Source: Anaerolineae bacterium
Lineage (GTDB): Bacteria > Chloroflexota > Anaerolineae > Aggregatilineales > Phototrophicaceae
DNA: 64,000 nucleotides
Assembly (NCBI GenBank): GCA_017303635.1
Contig: JAFLCG010000021.1
Location: 25,748 to 89,747 of the forward strand
Direction of reading: 5' to 3'
The position numbers and the translations under genes are program-made. Below, piece after piece: positions 59,162-64,000 of this stretch. The notes under the pieces were generated by a model. That model was not told where the DNA came from, searched no databases, and saw only the letters and a program-made list of their open reading frames with translations. The stretch's first letter is position 1; every line of letters begins with the position of its first letter.

Positions 59162-62029
59162 CTATGAGTTGGCTTGTGTCCGCCGTCCGCCTGACAGCCT
59201 GGCTTGCAGGGTACGCAGTTTCTTCGTGTCGCCCTTTGCCAGCAGCGCGGCTTGTTCTGCCCAGGTGCCCAGGCTGGGCGCGAAGCGCAGCCCGTCCTGC
59301 TCCAGCGCCTGCTTGAGTTCCGCTTCGGACGCCTTGGCGAGCTTCTCAAACGAGGCGATCCCGGCCTTGACCAGCGCGGCAGCGATCTTCGGGCCGATCC
59401 CTTCGACCTGTTTCAGATCGTCCGCCGGGGCCGCTGCCCGGGCGGCTTTCGGGGCGGGTTTGGCCTTGGCACTTTTCTTCACCGCCGCCTCAAGCTGCTG
59501 CGGAGTCACCTTCTTCGGCGTGGCCGGTTTGGACTTCAGTGTCGGTGTCCCCGGCTGAGTCGCCTTTTTGTTGGTCGCTTTGGCTTTCGGCTGGCTCTGG
59601 ATCGAACGCGCACCGGGCGGCGGGGTCATGATCGCGCGCGGCGGGGGGATGACCACCTCATGCGGTGGTTGCTTGCTCAGGTCATGTGGGGGCGGGACCG
59701 CTAACCCGCGGGGTTCGGCCACGGCCAGATCGCGCGGCGCGACTCGGGCTACCTCAGCAGCACGGGCGGATTCCGCGGCGCTGGCGGCACCTTCTGCTGC
59801 CAGGCGCGCTTTTTCCGCGCTGCGCCGAACCCCGCTCAGGGGGCGGCTCGGTTTGAAGATGACGATGCTCATCGGCGGCAGCGTCACGCTCAGGCTGGCC
59901 GGGAACCCATGTGAGGGGGTCATCTCCGCCTGTAGACCGCCGCCGTTGCCCAGGTTGCTCCCGCCGTAGAAGGTCGAGTCGCTGTTGAGCAGTTCGGTGT
60001 AGAAGCCGCCTTCCGGCACACCCAGCCGGTAGCCTTCGCGCTTGATCGGCGTGAAGTTGCACACCACCACCAGGAAATCGCTGGCGTCGTCGGCAAAGCG
60101 GAGGTAACTGTACACGCTGTTATCCGCGTCGTTCGGCTCAATCCACTGGAAGCCCTCAAAGCTGTAGTCGATCTCCCACAGCGACGCTTCCTTCTGGTAG
60201 ATCGCGTTCAGGTCGCGCATCCACGACTGAACGCCCAGGTGCGTCGTCCACTTGAGCAGTTCCCAGTCCAGCGAGCGCGTTTCGCTCCACTCGCGCCACT
60301 GACCGAACTCCGCGCCCATGAAGTTGAGCTTCTTGCCCGGGTGGGTCATCTGATAGCCGAGCAGCAGCCGCAGCCCGGCGAACTTCATCTGCCAGTCGCC
60401 CGCCATCTTCTGGATGAGCGAGCCTTTCATATGCACGACTTCATCATGCGAAAGCGACAGGATGAAGTTCTCGTTGAAGGCGTACAGCAGCGAGAAAGTC
60501 ATCTTGTTGTGATGGTAACGCCGGTAGATCGGGTCCTTGGCAGCGTAATCCAGCGTGTCGTGCATCCAGCCCATATTCCACTTGAAGCTGAAGCCCAGCC
60601 CGCCGATGTACACCGGGCGGCTGACCATCGCCCACGAGGTCGATTCCTCGGCGATGGTGTAGGTGCCGGGGCATTCACCGTGGATGGTTTCGTTGAACTC
60701 GCGCAGGAAGCTGATCGCCTCCAGATTTTCATTGCCGCCGTACTTGTTTGGCACCCACTGACCGGCCTTGCGGGAGAAATCCAGGTACAGCATGGAGGAC
60801 ACCGCGTCCACCCGCAGCCCGTCGATGTGATACACCTTCAGCCAGAACAGCGCGTTGGAGAGCAGGAAGTTCCGCACCTCATTACGCCCGAAGTTGAAGA
60901 TGTAGGTGCCCCAGTCCGGGTGTTCGCCCTGGCGCGGATCGGCATGTTCATACAGGTGCGTGCCATCGAAGTAACTGAGCGCGTGCCCATCTTTGGGGAA
61001 GTGCGCCGGCACCCAGTCGAGGATCACGCCGATGCCGTGCTGGTGGCACTGATCGACGAAGTACATAAAGTCCTGCGGCGAGCCATAGCGGCTGGTGACC
61101 GCGTAGTACCCGGTCACTTGATAGCCCCACGAAGCATCCAGCGCGTGTTCCAGCACCGGCATCAGTTCGATATGCGTGAAGCCCATCTCTTTGCAATAGG
61201 CCACCAGCTCATGCGCGAGCTGCCGGTAATTCAGCCAGCCGCCGTCCTCGTTGCGCCGCCACGACCCCAGGTGTACCTCGTAGATCGACATCGGCGCGTT
61301 CAGCGGATTGCGCTTCTCGCGGGCCTGCATCCACTCGCCGTCGCTCCACTGATACTCCAGGTCGGCCACGATGGAGGCATTGGCCGGGCGCACTTCGGTG
61401 CGGAAGCCGTAGGGATCGGCTTTTTCCATGTGATAGCCGTTGAAGGCCAGCACATCGTAACGGTAAATGTCACCGGCCTTCACGCCGGGGATGAACAACT
61501 CCCAGAAGCCGCTGGTGCCCGTGTTGCGCATCGGGTGGGTGACCGGGTTCCAGCCGTTGAAGCCGCCGATCACGCTGACGCGCCGGGCATTCGGTGCCCA
61601 TACGGCGAACTGTACCCCGGCGATGCCATCAATCTCCTGGCTGTGCGCCCCCAGCTTTTCATAGCTGTAGAGATGACGGCCCTCCGCCAGCAGATAGCGG
61701 TCGAAATCGGTCAACTGCGCCGGGAAGCGATACGGATCTTGCACCGTGATCGTCTCGCCGTAGTAGTCCTTGACGGCCAGGTGATAGCGCACCCCGGCAT
61801 CCGCCCCTGGTACGCTCACTTCCCACACACCGCCGTCGTCGATGCGGGTCATGGCCGCCCAGACTCCGGTGGCTTCGATGACGACGCTCACCTCGCTGGC
61901 GCGGGGCTGGAAGGCGCGGATGATGACCTGCCCATCGGCGACCGCGTGCGGGCCGAGCACTTCAAACGGCGCGCCATGCGTGCCTTCGACCAATGACCTG
62001 AGCGCATCCGGGTGAACCGATGACGACAT
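59162..62029 (-). CDS. glgB: 1,4-alpha-glucan branching enzyme with C-terminal linker and helix-hairpin-helix domain
   Basis: 955 residues from ATG 62029 (GGAG 8-11 bases upstream); the ORF opens 33 codons earlier in repeat DNA. CBM48-like N-terminal modules (FEVLGPHAVADGQVIIRAF; FAVWAPNARRVSVIGGFNGW) and a GH13 barrel with DGLRVDAVSSMLYLDF (nucleophile Asp), TIAEESTSWAMV (acid Glu) and SLSHDEVVHMKGSL. The C-terminal beta domain ends near SIVIFKPSRP. It makes alpha-1,6 branches in glycogen. Unlike normal GlgB, ~210 further residues follow: an Ala/Arg and Pro/Lys-rich linker (PPPHDLSKQPPHEVV; KSAKAKPAPKAARAAA) and a helix-hairpin-helix domain (LKQVEGIGPKIAAALVKAGI, SFEKLAKASEAELKQAL). No other glycogen genes are in view. 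Confidence 0.92.
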   Translation of the reverse strand: MSSSVHPDALRSLVEGTHGAPFEVLGPHAVADGQVIIRAFQPRASEVSVVIEATGVWAAMTRIDDGGVWEVSVPGADAGVRYHLAVKDYYGETITVQDPYRFPAQLTDFDRYLLAEGRHLYSYEKLGAHSQEIDGIAGVQFAVWAPNARRVSVIGGFNGWNPVTHPMRNTGTSGFWELFIPGVKAGDIYRYDVLAFNGYHMEKADPYGFRTEVRPANASIVADLEYQWSDGEWMQAREKRNPLNAPMSIYEVHLGSWRRNEDGGWLNYRQLAHELVAYCKEMGFTHIELMPVLEHALDASWGYQVTGYYAVTSRYGSPQDFMYFVDQCHQHGIGVILDWVPAHFPKDGHALSYFDGTHLYEHADPRQGEHPDWGTYIFNFGRNEVRNFLLSNALFWLKVYHIDGLRVDAVSSMLYLDFSRKAGQWVPNKYGGNENLEAISFLREFNETIHGECPGTYTIAEESTSWAMVSRPVYIGGLGFSFKWNMGWMHDTLDYAAKDPIYRRYHHNKMTFSLLYAFNENFILSLSHDEVVHMKGSLIQKMAGDWQMKFAGLRLLLGYQMTHPGKKLNFMGAEFGQWREWSETRSLDWELLKWTTHLGVQSWMRDLNAIYQKEASLWEIDYSFEGFQWIEPNDADNSVYSYLRFADDASDFLVVVCNFTPIKREGYRLGVPEGGFYTELLNSDSTFYGGSNLGNGGGLQAEMTPSHGFPASLSVTLPPMSIVIFKPSRPLSGVRRSAEKARLAAEGAASAAESARAAEVARVAPRDLAVAEPRGLAVPPPHDLSKQPPHEVVIPPPRAIMTPPPGARSIQSQPKAKATNKKATQPGTPTLKSKPATPKKVTPQQLEAAVKKSAKAKPAPKAARAAAPADDLKQVEGIGPKIAAALVKAGIASFEKLAKASEAELKQALEQDGLRFAPSLGTWAEQAALLAKGDTKKLRTLQARLSGGRRTQANS

Positions 62030-62348
62030 ACCAGCACTCCGTGGGGATTCAACAGTTGAACTGCTTATACGGCGATTATAGCAGGTCAGGGGGGCGGGTG
62101 CTTCCGATTGGGGGCGGTCCGGGTGCATTCGAGATTGGGGTCAGCTTGGCAGGGTTGGCATCCCGGTCTGACAAGGTGGCCAAGATTTGAGGGAGCTTGG
62201 TGTCGTTGTTGTCGTTGCCGGAGCTGCCAAGCTTGGCGGTGCGGGGTACTGCATACGGAGTTCTCAGCGCTTCCTCAACCCTACCATATCCCGCCCACAA
62301 AAACGGAACATATGTTCCGTTTTTGTCTCGATTTTTTGGGCGGAGGCC
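62030..62348. other. Gap upstream of glgB with repeat block
   Basis: GCTTGGCAGGG...CAAGGTGGCCAAGATTTGAGGG block (62144-62250; inverted relative of 32404-32500) and palindrome copy 5. No gene. Confidence 0.6.
62304..62319. repeat. GGAACATATGTTCC palindrome, copy 5
   Basis: CGGAACATATGTTCCG flanked by ACAAAAA and TTTTTGT, giving a 30-base perfect palindrome centred at 62311/62312. Confidence 0.85.
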
Positions 62349-62738
62349 TCACCCTTGCAAGGCCGCGTCGATAACCGCGAGCACGGCCTGTGCCGATTGC
62401 AACACCTCGTCATTGGTAAACCGCAGGACGCGATAGCCCAGCCCTTCCAGGTGCGCCTGCCGATTCCCGTCCCGGTCTTGCTGGTCGGGTTGTTCGTGGA
62501 TGAGGCCATCGACCTCCACAATCAACCGTTCCTCAATGCACACAAAATCGACGATGAACGGGCCGATGGCGTGCTGGCGGCGGAACTTGGCGCCATTCAA
62601 GCGCCGCCCCCGCAGGTATTGCCACAGATGATCTTCGGCGGGGGTCGGCTGGTGACGCATCTCACGGGCGCGGGGTTTGAGCTTGTCCCATTGATCGGGT
62701 GATGTCGTGTAGTGCGTCTGCTTGTCTTCTGTGGACAC
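62349..62738 (-). CDS. DUF559 (Vsr-like) endonuclease-fold protein
   Basis: 129 residues from GTG 62738 with GGAG 8 bases upstream. REMRHQPTPAEDHLWQYLRG, KFRRQHAIGPFIVDFVCIEE and LIVEVDGLIHEQ, then QAHLEGLGYRVLRFTNDEVL are the standard DUF559 blocks; the D...E-V-D residues match the PD-(D/E)XK core related to Vsr mismatch endonuclease. It is usually stand-alone and of unknown role, common in multi-copy in Chloroflexota and cyanobacteria. Confidence 0.92.
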   Translation of the reverse strand: MSTEDKQTHYTTSPDQWDKLKPRAREMRHQPTPAEDHLWQYLRGRRLNGAKFRRQHAIGPFIVDFVCIEERLIVEVDGLIHEQPDQQDRDGNRQAHLEGLGYRVLRFTNDEVLQSAQAVLAVIDAALQG

Positions 62739-62807
62739 GGTGTTACTCCGGGTTACAGGGGTAGTCCTTTAGCGGAGGCGATTGCGGATGGAGTGCCGCA
62801 CCGACGG

Positions 62808-62985
62808 AACCTCACCCCCAACCCCTCTCCGGCGACGGTGCTGCGAAGCAGGTCGAGAAAGTAACGTCTCACACCGCACCGTCTGGAGAGGGGGAGTCCG
62901 ACTCCCCTCTCCAGCGACACGACTCGAACCAGAGGCTCCCTTTCCCACCATGTAAGGGTCGCGCCGGAGAGGGGCCGGGGGTGAG
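62808..62985. repeat. CCTCACCCCCAACCCCTCTCC...GGAGAGGGG repeat pair
   Basis: Two adjacent inverted-repeat units with CTCCCCTCTCC and GGAGAGGGGGAGTCC between. They separate the TPR and DUF559 genes. Confidence 0.65.
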
Positions 62986-62990
62986 GTTCT

Positions 62991-64000
62991 TCACCCCGCC
63001 ACCGCCTTCACCACCTGCGCGACCACCCCGGCATACGGATTTGACTCTGCCAACACCGGCGACTCGCCGCGCAGCACGGCCAGCAGCGCCTCGATGAAGG
63101 CGACCTCCAGTTCCCAATCCGCCCCTTGGGTGAGCCAATCCACACGCACCGAGGTCAACTGGGCTTGCCACTCATCGAGCTTATCCGGCACAGCGGTCCT
63201 GACGGCGACCGTGTTGGCACACAGCGTTTGCACCGTCTCCGCCGGAAGCGTGCTGACCGCGCCCGCACTGGAGTCAGCCGGAGCCTGCGCCGCTGCCGTC
63301 TCCAACTGAGCAATCAGCCCGTTGATGTCCTCCGCCGACGCCCCCGCCTCCGCCAACGCCTGACGTACCGCCGCCGCCCCACCCTGCTGATACAATGCCA
63401 TAATCTGCCGGGCGAACTCGGCGGCGGGGTCAGGGGGTGGGACATCACTTAGACAAGCACTTTCAACACCGTGTTTTGCGACCAATGTTGCGTGTTCGCG
63501 TTCCCAGGCATCCAGTACGCGCTTGTAGCTGGGATGCTGGCGCGTGAGTTCACGTTGGATAGCGAGAGCTTTACAGTAAAACTCATCGACTGCTTGACCA
63601 TTTCCCTGTGCATCTGCGACCCTGGCTAACCCTCGCCAGCAATTCGCTGCACTGGCACGATTTTGTATAGTGACATAAACATGAAGTGCATCACGGTACA
63701 ACTTGTGTGCGCCGTCCAAATCATCCACCCGCAGGCTGAGGTCGCCCAGCGCCTTCAGCGTATTGGCCGCGCCGAGGCGGTCACCGATCTGCTCGAAGAT
63801 GGGCAGCGCCCGGTCGTAGAAGGCGCGTGCGCCGTCCAAATCATCCACCCGCCGGCTGAGGTCGCCCAGCGCCTTCAGCGTATTGGCCGCGCCGAGGCGG
63901 GCACCGATCTGCTCGAAGATGGGCAGCGCCCGGTCGTAGAAGGCGCGTGCGCCGTCCAAATCATCCACCCGCCGGCTGAGGTCGCCCAGCGCCTTCAGCG
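62991..64000 (-). CDS. TPR-repeat protein, C-terminal part (cut by window end)
   Basis: 336 codons in frame to the window edge with no start inside; the M at 63968 of the open frame is an internal GTG. It has tandem 40-residue TPR units (LGAANTLKALGDLSRRVDDL, GARAFYDRALPIFEQIG), one divergent unit (LYRDALHVYVTIQNRASAAN), then a helical C-terminal region ending ESNPYAGVVAQVVKAVAG. Units A (63711-63830) and B (63831-63950) differ at only two of 120 bases, and the partial third is identical to B. Such TPR arrays in Chloroflexota are often the C-terminal part of CHAT or NB-ARC/NACHT signalling proteins; that part is outside the window. Confidence 0.85.
   Translation of the reverse strand, partial: LKALGDLSRRVDDLDGARAFYDRALPIFEQIGARLGAANTLKALGDLSRRVDDLDGARAFYDRALPIFEQIGDRLGAANTLKALGDLSLRVDDLDGAHKLYRDALHVYVTIQNRASAANCWRGLARVADAQGNGQAVDEFYCKALAIQRELTRQHPSYKRVLDAWEREHATLVAKHGVESACLSDVPPPDPAAEFARQIMALYQQGGAAAVRQALAEAGASAEDINGLIAQLETAAAQAPADSSAGAVSTLPAETVQTLCANTVAVRTAVPDKLDEWQAQLTSVRVDWLTQGADWELEVAFIEALLAVLRGESPVLAESNPYAGVVAQVVKAVAG
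63711..64000. repeat. 120-base tandem repeats encoding TPR units
   Basis: Period exactly 120 bases (40 codons): copies at 63711, 63831 and 63951 (partial). A and B differ at two positions. This is coding, not CRISPR. Confidence 0.9.

Noticed and set aside
60239..61996. 585-codon plus-strand open frame opposite glgB
   Set aside because: A shadow of the intact glgB frame; its composition is an antisense artefact.
62920..62945. tRNA-like TTCGAGTC stretch on the minus strand
   Set aside because: There is no acceptor or anticodon stem around it; it is part of the CCCCTCTCC repeat unit.
63711..64000. CRISPR-like regular repeats
   Set aside because: Period of 120 bases with no unique spacers, all in one coding frame as TPR units.

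Overview
The window is a high-GC bacterial chromosome segment. Gene content points to Chloroflexota, probably an Anaerolineae-like lineage. This is inferred from family content: TIR/WD40 and TIR/SUMF1 proteins, several Hanks-type kinases, SpoVS, DUF3352, HXXEE, Uma2, an F420-type (DUF385) protein and many short palindromic intergenic repeats. No rRNA, tRNA, CRISPR array or transposase gene was found.

Layout. 1-7.1 kb: housekeeping and metabolic genes (DUF3352 fragment, transketolase, DUF3052, GatA, nitroreductase, M42 peptidase) plus a repeat-rich gap holding the 3' remnant of an Mrr-type restriction gene. 7.5-18.4 kb: signalling and surface genes (DUF1801, TIR-SUMF1, a kinase fused to a NarL-type regulator, a secreted protein, a CheY-like regulator, a serine hydrolase, a Na+/Ca2+ exchanger, a divergent kinase). 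18.4-28.5 kb: a divergent flavin disulfide reductase, then a sulfur-metabolism island headed by a tiny polycysteine leader ORF and an intrinsic terminator. The island encodes a JAMM protease, MetY, MetX, a ThiS/MoaD/CysO-like carrier, DUF4395, a membrane thioredoxin, a sulfite-oxidase-like molybdoenzyme and a MoeB-rhodanese fusion. 29.3-34.5 kb: a TIR-WD40 protein with a duplicated tail fragment, a 3'-5' exonuclease, HXXEE, a kinase and a macrodomain-like protein. 35-45 kb: DUF309, PHP/SpoVS, a flavoprotein, Uma2, an SH3 protein, an NpmA/KamB-like 16S rRNA methyltransferase, VapBC, a glycosyltransferase and a degenerate M23 lipoprotein. 45.6-64 kb: serine synthesis (SerA plus a class V aminotransferase), a large GAF/PAS histidine kinase, a flavoprotein, VOC/WYL, F420-type, two related secreted proteins next to a TetR gene, GlgB with an extra HhH tail, DUF559 and a TPR protein cut by the window end.

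How genes work together. The 19.9-28.5 kb island reads as a protein-thiocarboxylate route to sulfur amino acids. MoeB would activate the small carrier. The JAMM protease would trim its masked C-terminus, which ends GGQE. MetX and MetY would make acetylhomoserine and homocysteine. The cysteine-rich leader and terminator look like a cysteine-sensing attenuator. SerA and the class V aminotransferase would supply serine.

The strongest candidates for undescribed biology are three. First, the polycysteine attenuator. Second, small genes (two four-helix-bundle genes and one GxxExxY gene) each bounded by inverted repeats and inserted between genes of otherwise coherent biosynthetic clusters. Third, a dispersed family of GGAACATATGTTCC palindromes in gene-free DNA. 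All functions come from reading the sequence and memory of protein families; no database search was run.
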